Origin: Burkholderia plantarii
Lineage (GTDB): Bacteria > Pseudomonadota > Gammaproteobacteria > Burkholderiales > Burkholderiaceae
Assembly (NCBI RefSeq): GCF_001411805.1
Contig: NZ_CP007213.1
Coordinates: 3,286,001-3,350,000, forward strand
DNA: 64,000 bases
Direction of reading: 5' to 3'
Shown here: piece after piece, positions 1 to 8,606 of the stretch
Layout of the letters: each line of letters opens with the position of its first letter
How positions within the stretch are numbered: position 1 is the first letter of the stretch
Program-made: the position numbers and the translations under genes
Notes under the pieces: generated by a model
The model's input: only the letters and a program-made list of their open reading frames with translations
Told to the model about the DNA's origin: nothing
The model's database searches: none

Positions 1-416
1 CGGAACGTCAGCGCGCGGCCGTCGCTGCCGCGCAGCGCGAGCGGTTCGAGCGGCTCGCCGCTCGCGTCGTCGACGAGCGCGATCGGCGGCTTGCCGTCGG
101 TGGCGAGCCAGCGCCCGCCCCATTGCATCAGCGCCACCAGCACCGGATACAGCTCGCTGCCCTTCCCGGTCAGCCGGTAGCCATCGGTGTTGGCGCGCTC
201 GGCGAGCGGATAGCGCTCGAGGATGCCCAGTTCGGTCAGCCGTTCGAGGCGCGCGGCCAGCACGTTGCGCGCGATGCCGAGCCGGCTCTGGAATTCATCG
301 AAGCGCGTCGTGCCCTGCGTGCATTCGCGCACGATCAGCAGCGACCACCACTCGCCCACCTCGTCGAGGGCGCGCGCGATCATGCAGTTCGATCCGTCAT
401 AGCGTTTTCGGTACAT
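1..416 (-). CDS. HxlR-family transcriptional regulator (3' end outside window)
   Basis: Winged-helix regulator of the HxlR family. The visible 138 residues begin MYRKRYDGSNCMIARAL and hold the family core: a Cys near residue 11, GEWWSLLIVREC, the recognition segment FDEFQSRLGIARNVLAARLERL and the wing ERYPLAERANTDGYRLTGKG. The C-terminus runs off the left window edge. The start codon is ATG at 416. It is divergent from the MFS gene at 580, and the intergenic region carries three AGTT-N9-AACT-type boxes, so it probably represses itself and the exporter. HxlR proteins often sense electrophiles or metabolites through the N-terminal Cys, but the ligand here is unknown. Family call is firm; function is inferred. 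Confidence 0.9.
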   Translation of the reverse strand, partial: MYRKRYDGSNCMIARALDEVGEWWSLLIVRECTQGTTRFDEFQSRLGIARNVLAARLERLTELGILERYPLAERANTDGYRLTGKGSELYPVLVALMQWGGRWLATDGKPPIALVDDASGEPLEPLALRGSDGRALTF

Positions 417-437
417 GTGCCGCGTTGTAGCACACAA

Positions 438-543
438 GGTTTCGTCATGCAACTCTTGCGCCGTTCACCCCCACGCCCGGCAGGGTTTCGCCTCGAACAG
501 TAGCGTCACGAAACTGAGTTCCGTATAGTTGCGTCACGAAACT
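438..543. promoter_or_regulatory. Three HxlR-type operator boxes between hxlR and MFS genes
   Basis: Three imperfect dyads share the form AGTT-N9-AACT: 438-454 (GGTT...AACT), 498-516 (CAGT...ACTG) and 527-543 (AGTT...AACT). The last two share the identical 13-mer GCGTCACGAAACT at 503-515 and 531-543. They lie between two divergent genes, where an HxlR repressor would bind. Binding is inferred from position and symmetry. Confidence 0.6.
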
Positions 544-579
544 CAACGTGTCAACGGGCTTGCCCCGGGAACCCTCGCC

Positions 580-1761
580 ATGGATCGCCGCTTGCTGGTG
601 CTTGCCCTCGGGATGTTCGCGCTCGGAACCGACAGCTTCGTCGTGGCCGGCATCCTCCCTCAACTCTCGCGCGCGTTCGGCGTCGGCATCGGCGCGGCCG
701 GCCAGATGACCACCGTCTACGCCGTCAGCTACGCGCTGCTCGCGCCGACCCTCGCGGCGGTGGCGGCGGCGGTGCCGCGCAGGCGGCTGATGCTCGGCGG
801 CCTGGGCGTGTTCGTGGTGGCCAACCTCGCCACCGCGTTCGCGCCGAGCCTCGGCATCGCGCTGCTTGCGCGTGCGTTCGCCGGGCTCGGCGCCGCGATG
901 TTCTCGCCCACCGCCACCGGCGCGGCCACCATGCTGGTGCCGCCCGAGCGGCGCGGCTTCGCGCTGTCGATCGTGGTGGCCGGGCTGACCGCGGCCACCG
1001 CGCTCGGCTCGCCGCTCGGTGCCGTGATCGGCGGGCTCGGCAACTGGCGCTGGACGCTCGGCTTCGTCGCCGCGCTCGGCGCGCTGGCGGCGCTCGGCGT
1101 GCATGCGCTGCTGCCGGCCATGCCGCTGCCGCCGGCCGTGTCGCTGCGCCAGCGCCTCGCGCCGCTGGCCGACGCGCGCATCGGCCTCACGCTCGCCACC
1201 ACGCTGCTCGCGATGGCCGGCCTGTTCACGATGTACACCTACTTCGCCGTGGTGTTCGACCGGGCCACGGGCGGGGACACCGCCGTGCTCGGCGTGCTGC
1301 TGGTGATCTGGGGCGTGGCCGGCACCGCCTCGAACCTGCTGGCCGGCCGCCTGATCGACCGGATCGGCTCGCGCCGCGTGCTGGTGACGATGCTCTCACT
1401 GCTCGCGATCGACATCGCGCTGATGCCGTGGAGCGGCGCGCAGGTCTGGAGCGCCGCGCTCGCGATCGCGATCTGGGGCGCCAGCGGCTGGGGCCTGCTG
1501 GTGCCGCAGCAGCACCGGCTCGTCACGCTCGCGCCGTCGATCGCGCCGGTGGTGGTCGGGCTCAACACGGCGGCCACCTATCTCGGCGTGTCGGCGGCGG
1601 GGCTGATCGGCGCGGCCGCGCTGCCGGCGGTGGGCGCGCATCGCCTCGGCTTCGTCGCGGCGGTGCTGCTCGTGGCGGCGCTCGGCGTCGCCGAACTCGC
1701 GGCGCGACACATCCGGGCGGCGGCGCGGCGGCAAGGCACGGCGAGCGCGGTCGTGGCTTGA
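580..1761 (+). CDS. MFS drug/sugar efflux transporter
   Basis: Twelve-helix major facilitator of the DHA1/arabinose-efflux type, 393 residues from the ATG at 580 (MDRRLLVLALGMFALG). An in-frame TTG at 529 sits inside an operator box and is a less likely start. The first helix carries the GTDSFVVAGILPQLSRAF pattern usual for this branch, and the loop after helix 2 has the basic RRRLMLGG stretch. Proton-driven export across the inner membrane is expected. Divergent from an HxlR gene, so likely induced by the compound that relieves that repressor. Substrate unknown. Confidence 0.9.
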   Translation: MDRRLLVLALGMFALGTDSFVVAGILPQLSRAFGVGIGAAGQMTTVYAVSYALLAPTLAAVAAAVPRRRLMLGGLGVFVVANLATAFAPSLGIALLARAFAGLGAAMFSPTATGAATMLVPPERRGFALSIVVAGLTAATALGSPLGAVIGGLGNWRWTLGFVAALGALAALGVHALLPAMPLPPAVSLRQRLAPLADARIGLTLATTLLAMAGLFTMYTYFAVVFDRATGGDTAVLGVLLVIWGVAGTASNLLAGRLIDRIGSRRVLVTMLSLLAIDIALMPWSGAQVWSAALAIAIWGASGWGLLVPQQHRLVTLAPSIAPVVVGLNTAATYLGVSAAGLIGAAALPAVGAHRLGFVAAVLLVAALGVAELAARHIRAAARRQGTASAVVA

Positions 1762-2050
1762 GTTCCGATCCGGGTTTTGGTTTGAGCTTCGGCCTGAGTC
1801 CGGGCTAGTCGATCCCGACCCGGGTCTCGGCCTGAATCGTGGCGCGCAACCGGGCGGTAGCGCGCGGGCGATGGCGCGGCCTGAAGCGAGGCGCTCGACG
1901 CGCACCGCCGCAGGCCGCCGCGCGCCACGAAACACCGACCGACAAGCAGCCCGCCCCCGCGCTGATACTCACTCCACCGGACCACGGCCGGCCGCGCGTC
2001 CGCACTGGCACCGATGGCGCCACCGCGAACCGGCTCGCTACAATCGCCGG

Positions 2051-2956
2051 ATGGACATTCGTTACGTGCAGAGCTTCGTCGCGGTGCTCGAATGCGGCTC
2101 GATCGCCGAGGCGGCGCGCCGGCTCGACCTGACCGCGACGGCCGTGGCCGCACGCATCCATTCCCTCGAGGAAGCGCTCGGCGCGCGCCTGATCCGCCGC
2201 TCGGGCCGCCGCGTGGTGCCGACCGCCGACGGCCTGCGCATCCTCGACAGCGCGCACGCGGTGCTGCACTCGGTGCGCGACCTGCAGGCGATCGCGCAGG
2301 ACGGGCGCACGCAGTTCGGCGAATTGCGGCTCGGCGTGTTCGTGTCGGCGATGGTGAGCGTGCTGCCTTCGGTGCTGCAGCGCGTGTACGCCGCGTATCC
2401 GGACCTGAAGCTGTTCGTCGAGCCCGGCGCGTCGGTCGAGCTGTGCCGCAAGGTGGGCACCGGCGAACTCGACGTCGCGATCGTGGTGGAGCCGCAGTTC
2501 ACGATCCCGAAGACCTGCGAATGGCGCAGCCTGACCGAGGAGCCGCTGGTGGTGGTGGCGCCCGCGCGGCTGGCCGGCCGCGACGCGCACGAGCTGCTGC
2601 GCGGCGAGCCGTTCATTCGCTACGATCGCGCCGTGCTCGGCGGCCAGCTGGCCGAACGCTACCTGCGCGATCACGATCTGCATCCGCGCCAGCGGCTCGA
2701 GATCGACGGGCTGCTCGCGATCGCGGCGCTCGTCGACAAGGGGCTCGGCGTCTCGCTGCTGCCCGACTGGCCCTCGCTCTGGACCAGCGGCCTCGCGATC
2801 GCGCGCATCCCGCTGCCCGAACGCGCGCCGGTGCGCCGGATCGGCCTGATCATCGCGCGGCACACGCCGCGCTTCCCGCTCGCGCAGGCGCTCGCGCACG
2901 AGGCGGCCGAGCTGTTCCGCCCGGCCGGGGCCGGCGAGCCCGCCGTCGTGTCCTGA
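2051..2956 (+). CDS. LysR-family transcriptional regulator
   Basis: LysR regulator of 301 residues from the ATG at 2051 (MDIRYVQSFVAVLECGSIAEAARRL). N-terminal HTH spans about residues 1-60 (EAARRLDLTATAVAARIHSLEEALG). The rest is a type-2 periplasmic-binding-like effector domain (ELRLGVFVSAMVSVLPSVLQRV). In-frame starts further upstream at 1871 lack family similarity. It faces the sugar-acid dehydratase/dehydrogenase operon tail to tail, so it may regulate that pathway or the upstream exporter; the sequence does not decide. The C-terminus (FPLAQALAHEAAELF) is ordinary for the family. Confidence 0.9.
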   Translation: MDIRYVQSFVAVLECGSIAEAARRLDLTATAVAARIHSLEEALGARLIRRSGRRVVPTADGLRILDSAHAVLHSVRDLQAIAQDGRTQFGELRLGVFVSAMVSVLPSVLQRVYAAYPDLKLFVEPGASVELCRKVGTGELDVAIVVEPQFTIPKTCEWRSLTEEPLVVVAPARLAGRDAHELLRGEPFIRYDRAVLGGQLAERYLRDHDLHPRQRLEIDGLLAIAALVDKGLGVSLLPDWPSLWTSGLAIARIPLPERAPVRRIGLIIARHTPRFPLAQALAHEAAELFRPAGAGEPAVVS

Positions 2957-2996
2957 GCGGACCCGAGCGAGCAAGACGCCCGGCCCTGCTCGGCGC

Positions 2997-3878
2997 TCAG
3001 ACCGGCGTCGGTGCCGGCTCGCCGCCCGGCACGCGATGCACGTTGTCGAGCATCAGCCGCAGCATGATGCGGCGCGCTTCCACCGTGGCCGAGCCCGCGT
3101 GCGGCGACCGCACGCAATTCGGCATCGTCAGCAGCGGCGAATCGACAAGGGGCGCCGTCTCGAACACGTCGAGCGCGGCTTCGTCCACCGCCGGGCCGCG
3201 CGCGACGTTGACGAGAAAGCCGTCCTGCCCGAGGCCGGCCAGCACGCGCGCGTCGACCCGATGACGCGTGGCCGCGCCGCCCGGGCAGCCGACGACGAGG
3301 ATGTCCACCTGCTCGGCGAGCGCGGCCGCATCCGGGAAATACGCATGCGGCACGGGCCGGCGCCCGCGATAGGCGAGTTCCATGCCGAACGGCGCGAGCC
3401 GCGCGGCGATGCCCGGGCCGATCCGGCCGAGCCCGACGATCCCCACGCGCTCGCCGGCGAGGCCCATGGTGAGCGGATACCGCGTGCGCGCCCAGCCGCC
3501 GTCGCGCAGGTGCCGCTCCCTCGCCGGAATCTCGCGCGGCGGCGCGAGCAGCAGGCCCACGGCGAGTTCGGCCACCGCCGCGTCGAGCACGCCCGGCGTG
3601 TGGGTGACGACGATGCCGCGCTCGCGCACCGCCGCGAGCGGAATGCCGTCGCGGCCGACGCCCGAGGTCGCGACGATCGCCGGCGCGGGCAGCCGCTCGA
3701 ACCGCGCCGGCGCGACCGGATACGGGCTGCGCGTGACGATCGCGCGAACCCGGCCGCGCAGCGCGGCGTCGTCCGTCACGCGCCTCGTCGTGGCAGTCGA
3801 ATTCGGCGTCATGGCGCGCCGCGGCGTCTCGCGACATTCGCCGATCCGCAGCACCGGCACGCGTGCGTCGTCGCTCAT
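2997..3878 (-). CDS. D-isomer-specific 2-hydroxyacid dehydrogenase with internal deletion
   Basis: NAD(P)-dependent 2-hydroxyacid dehydrogenase, 293 residues. The nucleotide site GLGRIGPGIAARLAPFGM, the catalytic Arg in VNVARGPAVDE, the Glu in LDVFETAP and the His in SPHAGSATVE are all recognisable. Between VDEAAL and DVFE the usual helix-strand of roughly 13-15 residues (normally AL..G.I.GAGL) is missing in frame, so DEAALDVFE is directly joined. That should damage the Rossmann core next to the active site. Its ATG overlaps the stop of the upstream dehydratase by 4 bases, so the two are translationally coupled. Probable role: reducing or oxidising a keto/hydroxy acid in sugar-acid catabolism. 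May be non-functional. Confidence 0.8.
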   Translation of the reverse strand: MSDDARVPVLRIGECRETPRRAMTPNSTATTRRVTDDAALRGRVRAIVTRSPYPVAPARFERLPAPAIVATSGVGRDGIPLAAVRERGIVVTHTPGVLDAAVAELAVGLLLAPPREIPARERHLRDGGWARTRYPLTMGLAGERVGIVGLGRIGPGIAARLAPFGMELAYRGRRPVPHAYFPDAAALAEQVDILVVGCPGGAATRHRVDARVLAGLGQDGFLVNVARGPAVDEAALDVFETAPLVDSPLLTMPNCVRSPHAGSATVEARRIMLRLMLDNVHRVPGGEPAPTPV

Positions 3879-5740
3879 CGCGGCGCGTCGTTCGCGGGGT
3901 CCGCGCCACGCGCGCCACGCGCGCCGCCCGCGTCGTCCGCGCCTTGCGCCCCCTGCGCGCCGCGCTGCAGGCTCGCCGCGCGCAGGAAATCGAAATCGAC
4001 GCCTTCGTCGGCCTGCGTGACGCTCTGCAGGAACAGCTTGCGATAGCCGCGCGCCGCGCTCGGCCGCGTCACCGGCCGCTCGCTCGCGCGCCGCGCTAGT
4101 TCCTCGTCCGTCACCAGCAGCGCCACCTCGCGCCGCGCCACGCTGAGCCGGATCCGGTCGCCGTTGCGCACATGCGCGAGCGGCCCGCCGATCGCGGCTT
4201 CAGGCGTGACGTGCAGCACGATCGTACCGAACGCGGTACCGCTCATGCGGCCGTCCGAGATCCGCACCATGTCCCTCACGCCGGCGCGCGCGAGCTTGCG
4301 CGGAATCGGGATGTAGCCGGCCTCGGGCATGCCCGGCGCGCCGAGCGGGCCGATCTGCTTGAGCACCAGCACGTCGTCGGCGTGTACGTCGAGCGCCTCG
4401 TCGTCGATCCGCGCGACCAGGTCCTCGATGTTCTCGAACACCACGGCACGCCCCTCGTGTTCCATCAGCTTCGGGTCCGCGGCCGACTGCTTGATGATCG
4501 CGCCGCCCGGCGCGAGGTTGCCGCGCAGCACGGCCAGCCCGCCCTGCGGATAGATCGGCCGGGAGAACGGCCGCACCACGTCCTGCGCGAAGCCGGCGCC
4601 GGCCGCCTCGATCCGCTCGCCGAGCGTGTGGCCCGTCACCGTCAGCGCATCGAGATGCAGCAGCGGCTTCAGTTCGCGCAGCAGCGCGGCGACGCCGCCC
4701 GCCTCGTGGAAATCCTCCATGTAGTGCTGGCCGGTGGGCTTCAGGTCGAGCAGCACCGGCGTCTCGCGGCCCATGCGGTCGAGCGCGTCCAGATCGATGC
4801 GATGCCCGAGGCGCCCGGCGATCGCGGCCAGATGCACGATCGCGTTGGTCGAGCCGCCGATCGCGAGCAGCACGCGCAGCGCGTTGTCGAACGCGTCCGG
4901 TGTGAGGATCCGGTCGATCGTGAGCCGTTCGGCCGCGAGCCACACGGCCGCCGTGCCGGTTTCCTCGGCCGCGCGGATGCGGTCGGCCGTGACGGCCGGC
5001 GGCGTGGCCGCGCCCGGCACCGTCATGCCGAGCGCCTCGGCGAGGCAGGCCATGGTGCTGGCCGTGCCCATCACCGAGCAGGTGCCCACGCTCGCCACCA
5101 GCTGGTTGTTGACGTCGGCCACCTCGTCGTCATCGATCTCGCTCGCGCGGAATCTCGCCCAGTAGCGGCGGCAGTCGGTGCAGGCGCCCACGCGCTCGCC
5201 GCGATGCGAGCCGGTCAGCATCGCGCCCGTCACCAGCTGGATCGCCGGGATGCCGGCCGAGGCCGCGCCCATCAGCTGGGCCGGCACCGTCTTGTCGCAA
5301 CCGCCGATCAGCACCACGGCGTCCATCGGCTGCGCGCGGATCATCTCCTCGGTGTCCATCGACATCAGGTTGCGCAGGTACATCGAGGTCGGCGAGGCGA
5401 AGCTCTCGTGTATCGAGATGGTCGGGAAATCCACCGGCAGGCCGCCGGCCAGCATCACGCCGCGCTTCACCGCCTCGACCAGCTGGGGCATGTTGCCGTG
5501 GCACGCGTTGAAGCCGCTGCCGGTGTTGACGATGCCGATCACGGGGCGATCGAGCGCCCGGTCGGTGTAGCCGGCGCCCTTGATGAAGGCCTTGCGCAGG
5601 AACAGCGAGAAGCCGGAATCGCCATACGAGGTGAGGCCGCGCCGCATGCCGGTGGCTTCAGCAGCGGCAGCGGACGTGGTGGAAGGTTCGGAGGGCGAGC
5701 CGGACCGCGGGCGGCCTGGCTGGTCGGATCGATCGTTCAT
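3875..5740 (-). CDS. IlvD/Edd-family dehydratase (sugar-acid dehydratase-like)
   Basis: Fe-S dehydratase of the IlvD/Edd family, 621 residues. Seen in order: PVIGIVNTGSGFNACHGN, GGCDKTVPAQLMGAASAG (cluster Cys), VGTCSVMGTASTMACLAEALG (second and third cluster Cys), LLAIGGSTNAIVHLAAIAGR, and SDGRMSGTAFGTIVLHV near the C-terminus. The FNACHGN and RMSGTAFGT forms fit the sugar-acid (arabonate/xylonate-type) branch better than biosynthetic IlvD. The first ~31 residues are Ser/Pro/Ala-rich and outside the family core, and the last ~35 are low-complexity Ala/Gly/Asp, so both ends look loose. Start ATG 5740 has AGGGAA upstream. It heads the part of the operon that survives, followed by the coupled dehydrogenase. 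Upstream lie the remnants of an aldolase and a transporter. Confidence 0.88.
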   Translation of the reverse strand: MNDRSDQPGRPRSGSPSEPSTTSAAAAEATGMRRGLTSYGDSGFSLFLRKAFIKGAGYTDRALDRPVIGIVNTGSGFNACHGNMPQLVEAVKRGVMLAGGLPVDFPTISIHESFASPTSMYLRNLMSMDTEEMIRAQPMDAVVLIGGCDKTVPAQLMGAASAGIPAIQLVTGAMLTGSHRGERVGACTDCRRYWARFRASEIDDDEVADVNNQLVASVGTCSVMGTASTMACLAEALGMTVPGAATPPAVTADRIRAAEETGTAAVWLAAERLTIDRILTPDAFDNALRVLLAIGGSTNAIVHLAAIAGRLGHRIDLDALDRMGRETPVLLDLKPTGQHYMEDFHEAGGVAALLRELKPLLHLDALTVTGHTLGERIEAAGAGFAQDVVRPFSRPIYPQGGLAVLRGNLAPGGAIIKQSAADPKLMEHEGRAVVFENIEDLVARIDDEALDVHADDVLVLKQIGPLGAPGMPEAGYIPIPRKLARAGVRDMVRISDGRMSGTAFGTIVLHVTPEAAIGGPLAHVRNGDRIRLSVARREVALLVTDEELARRASERPVTRPSAARGYRKLFLQSVTQADEGVDFDFLRAASLQRGAQGAQGADDAGGARGARGADPANDAPR

Positions 5741-5801
5741 GGCGTGTTCCCTGCCTCGGATTGCGTGGTTGTCGTGCGCGTCTGCGTCTGCGTCGGTGTT
5801 G

Positions 5802-5819
5802 CGGATGCAGCTGCATCCG
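5802..5819. promoter_or_regulatory. Perfect 18-bp palindrome
   Basis: CGGATGCAG followed directly by its complement CTGCATCCG, a perfect 18-bp dyad about 60 bases upstream of the dehydratase start. It may be an operator for the remaining operon or a sequence created by the nearby rearrangement. No factor can be assigned. Confidence 0.35.
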
Positions 5820-5849
5820 TGCCTGCGTTTGCTGCCGGCGGCTCGCCAT

Positions 5850-6130
5850 GGCGCCTCGTCGCTCGCGCGCGGCGAGCCCCGGCATCGCGAAGCCGGCCGC
5901 GCCGAGTTCGGCCAGCAGTTGCGCGGCGCCCGCCGCGTCGGGCGCGGCGAGCGGCGAGCGCACGCTGCGCCAGCGTTCGTCGCGCCGCCAGTGCGCGAGC
6001 ATGAACATCATCGCCGCAATCCTCGGTCGCCCCTGGAAAATCCGGCGCACCTCCGTGACGGCCTGCTGCCGCGCATCGGCATCGGCGTCGCGCCCGTGCG
6101 CGCCGAGCCGTGCGATCGCCGCCGGGTTCA
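5850..6130 (-). pseudogene. DapA-family aldolase/dehydratase, C-terminal remnant
   Basis: A frame on the minus strand reads VNPAAIARLG... TEVRRIFQGRPRIAAMMFM... ERWRSVRSPLAAPD... LLAELGAAGFAMPGLA. This looks like the last ~80 residues of a dihydrodipicolinate-synthase-family enzyme (class I aldolase fold). The barrel with the Schiff-base Lys is gone. It is joined directly to the truncated MFS gene upstream, and its own stop is not evident after AMPGLAARERRG. Such enzymes act with IlvD/Edd dehydratases in sugar-acid catabolism, which fits the neighbour. Family call is from memory of C-terminal patterns and should be checked by search. Confidence 0.45.
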
Positions 6131-6696
6131 CGCCACCGCCAGCCGGCATGGCCGGCCGCGCCGTCGAACGCATGCATGATGAAGCCCGACCGCGGGCCGA
6201 CGACGATGCCCGACACCGGGTTGCCCGCCATCAGCACGGCGGTCATCCTGCCCCGCCGGTGCGAGGAGAGCCAGCAGGCCAGGTAGGGGATCATGCCGGG
6301 GAAGAAGCCGGCCTCGGCCACGCCGGGCGGCAAGCGCGCCGCGTAGGACGTCGCCGGCGTCGACACCCAGGCCGTGGCCAGCGACAGCACCGCCCGGCCG
6401 ACCATGATCCGCGCGATCCAGCGGCGCGCGCCGGGCCGGTGCAGCAGCAGGTTGCTCGGCACCTCGAGGAAGAAATAGCCGACGAAGAACAGCCCCGCGC
6501 CGAAGCCGTACACGGCCTCGCCGACATGCAGGTCGCCCGGCATCCGCGGCGTCGCGAAACCGACGTTCACGCGATCGAGATAGGCCACCGCGTAGCGGAT
6601 GAACAGCAGCGGCATGAAGCGCCAGGCTGCCCGTCGAAAGGTCGCGTCGGCGGACGGTCGGGCCGCTCCCATCGGCATCGCCGGGCGAGTCGACAT
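6131..6696 (-). pseudogene. MFS transporter (ACS-type), N-terminal half only
   Basis: Starts at ATG 6696 with GGAGG seven bases upstream. It reads like an anion:cation-symporter-type MFS protein: RYAVAYLDRVNVGFA, YGFGAGLFFVGYFFLEVPSN, VGRAVLSLATAWVSTP, and GIVVGPRSGFIMHAFDG. Similarity ends at HAGWRW near 6131, where family members continue with the inter-domain loop. The sequence then passes into the aldolase remnant in another frame. The missing second half implies a deletion that joined two neighbouring genes. A transport function is not credible. Confidence 0.7.
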
Positions 6697-7115
6697 TGCG
6701 GGTGCCTCCGGTTGGCGGCGCGGCGCGCGCCCTGTCGCGAGCGCGCCTGCCTGGGCGCGCTTCATCGGCACGGTTGCTTGCGGTCAGCCGGCGGGCAAAG
6801 GGCGAGGCGGCGGGCGAGGTCGCCCGCGTTCCGGCGTTGGCAGCAGTATTGCAACCCTGGCAGCGCGGAAAAAGCAGGGAACTCGTCGTTCAGACCTCAA
6901 AGATTTTTCGGTCCGGGAAATGAGGAGGCGTGGGCCCGGCAGCGGGAGACGAGGGACGGGAAACGGGAGCCGGGAGGCGGCTTGAAAGGGGAGGCGGCTT
7001 GACCCGGCCGCCCGGCGGTCGACGAGAAAGCGCGCGCCGCGCCGGCATGGCGCGCGGTGCCGACGGCGAAGCATGCAGGCGCCCCGCATGCAGACGGCGC
7101 CCGCTTCGACGCGGC
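6697..7115. other. Non-coding gap
   Basis: No credible gene. It contains the upstream region of the broken MFS gene and a short direct repeat of GGAGGCGGCTTGA around 6970-7000. Nothing else recognised. Confidence 0.5.
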
Positions 7116-7775
7116 TCAGCGCGCCGTGCCGAACGTCATCAGTTCGCCAAGGTCGCGCTCGACCGACCGGCAGCCACGTTCGCGCCACTGCGCCGCGTCG
7201 ATCTGGCCCGTCACGGCGCCGATGAACGGCACGCCGGCGGCGGCCGCTGCCTGCGCGTCCGCCTCGTGGTCGCCGACGTACACAGCCTCGTGCGGCGCGA
7301 CGCCGAGCAGCGCGAGCGCCTTGTGCAGCCCTTCCGGATCCGGCTTGTGGTGCGTGACGTCCTCGTTGCCGACGATCGCCGTCACGTAGTGCGCGAGATT
7401 CGCATGCCGCAGGATCTGCTCGATCCGGTAGCGGAACTTGGTCGACACGATCGCGACCGGAATCGCCTGCGCCGACAGCGTGAACAGCAGCGAGATCGCT
7501 TCCGGGTAGAAGCGCGTCATCTTCACCATCACCTGGTCGCCGTGCGCGACGAAGCGCGTGGCGTAGGTGGCCGCGAGCGAGGCGTCGTCGAGGCCGGTCA
7601 GGAACGCGAACGTGGCGGGCAGCGTCAGCCCGATCGACTCGCGGATGCGCGCCGCCGGCGGCGGCGTGATGCCCATGTCGGTCAGCGCCGACTCGGCGCA
7701 GAACGTGATGGCGTCGCTCGAATCGGCGAGCGTCAGATCGAAATCGAACAGATAGGCGCGGCTGGCTGGAAACAT
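7116..7775 (-). CDS. HAD-superfamily hydrolase, phosphoglycolate-phosphatase-like
   Basis: Cytosolic HAD phosphatase of 219 residues from ATG 7775 (MFPASRAYLFDFDLTLADSSD). Motif I is DFDLTLADS with both Asp residues. Motif II is the IVSTKF segment (Ser/Thr). The motif III Lys is in VTHHKPDPEGL and the motif IV acids are in VYVGDHEADAQAA. The cap lies between motif I and II, as in Gph/PPaX-type enzymes. A longer frame to 7841 adds only a basic, non-family extension. Probably dephosphorylates a small phosphorylated metabolite; substrate cannot be read from sequence. Single gene on its strand. Confidence 0.88.
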   Translation of the reverse strand: MFPASRAYLFDFDLTLADSSDAITFCAESALTDMGITPPPAARIRESIGLTLPATFAFLTGLDDASLAATYATRFVAHGDQVMVKMTRFYPEAISLLFTLSAQAIPVAIVSTKFRYRIEQILRHANLAHYVTAIVGNEDVTHHKPDPEGLHKALALLGVAPHEAVYVGDHEADAQAAAAAGVPFIGAVTGQIDAAQWRERGCRSVERDLGELMTFGTAR

Positions 7776-8114
7776 GATCGGGTCGGTGCGGCTGCCGGCC
7801 CGGCCGGGGCGGCGCTGCCGGAATCGAAAACGCTCGATCATAGCGGAAGGCCCGCGGCCGCGCGTGGTGTTTCGTCAAGCGCGGGCGCTTCGCATGGCTT
7901 GCGCGCGGTTCGTGCGGGCCGGCAGCGGCGGCGCGGCCGGTCGCCTACAATGGCGGCGGATGAGTCGACGGATCGCGGTATGCCCGTGACGAACTTTCCG
8001 GCGCGCTTTCGCGGATACTTTCGGGCACCTGTCGCGCCGCCCGTGCCGCCGCCCGCATGCCGGCCGTGTCTCGTCCCGATTCCACGCTTCCAGGCCTCCA
8101 TTCGCCAGTCACGC
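7776..8114. other. Divergent intergenic region
   Basis: Region between the HAD gene and the MEKHLA gene. A TACAAT hexamer at 7946-7951 could be a -10 element for the rightward gene. In-frame codons from an ATG at 7980 precede the chosen MEKHLA start but are not family-like. Otherwise nothing recognised. Confidence 0.35.
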
Positions 8115-8606
8115 ATGACCCAGTCCTCGCCCTCCCCCCTTCCGCCCGGCACCGACCCGGCATTCTTCGCGCTGCTCGCGCGCAGTTATCGCCGGCTGCT
8201 CGGCAAGCCGCTCGTTGCCGACACCGTGCCGGCCGACCAGCAGGCGGTCTGGCTCTACGAGGCCGCGCCGTTTGGCATCCTCGCGCACGACACGGCGGCC
8301 GATCCGGTGTTCGTCTACGGCAACCGGCGCGCGCAGGCCATCTTCGGCTACGACTGGCACGAACTGACCACGCTGCCCTCGCGCCTGTCGGCCGAGGCGC
8401 CCGAGCGCAGCGAGCGGCAGGCGTTTCTCGATCAGGTGACGAACCACGGCTACGTCGACGACTATCGCGGCATCCGCATCGCGAAGTCGGGCGCGCGGTT
8501 CTGGATCGAGAACGTCACCGTCTGGCAACTGACCGACGCCGACGGCACGTATCGCGGACAGGCGGCGCTGCTGCCGAACGTGACGCCGATCGGGCCGGCG
8601 CGGTAA
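8115..8606 (+). CDS. MEKHLA-domain (PAS-like) protein
   Basis: A 163-residue protein that is almost entirely a MEKHLA/PAS-like domain: FALLARSYRRLLGKPL, then FVYGNRRAQAIFGYDWHELTTLPSRLSAEAPERSER, and a terminal strand pair SGARFWIENVTVWQLTDADG.YRGQAALLP. The GNRRAQAIFGY and LPSRLSAE blocks are the diagnostic parts. The family is found alone in bacteria and fused to homeodomains in plants. A ligand-sensing role is suggested by the PAS-like fold but no ligand is known. Start ATG 8115 was chosen because upstream in-frame codons are low-complexity Pro/Arg. Confidence 0.85.
   Translation: MTQSSPSPLPPGTDPAFFALLARSYRRLLGKPLVADTVPADQQAVWLYEAAPFGILAHDTAADPVFVYGNRRAQAIFGYDWHELTTLPSRLSAEAPERSERQAFLDQVTNHGYVDDYRGIRIAKSGARFWIENVTVWQLTDADGTYRGQAALLPNVTPIGPAR

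Noticed and set aside
1871..2050. N-terminal extension of the LysR protein upstream of ATG 2051
   Set aside because: The extra residues are Arg/Pro-rich and the family HTH begins right after the ATG at 2051.
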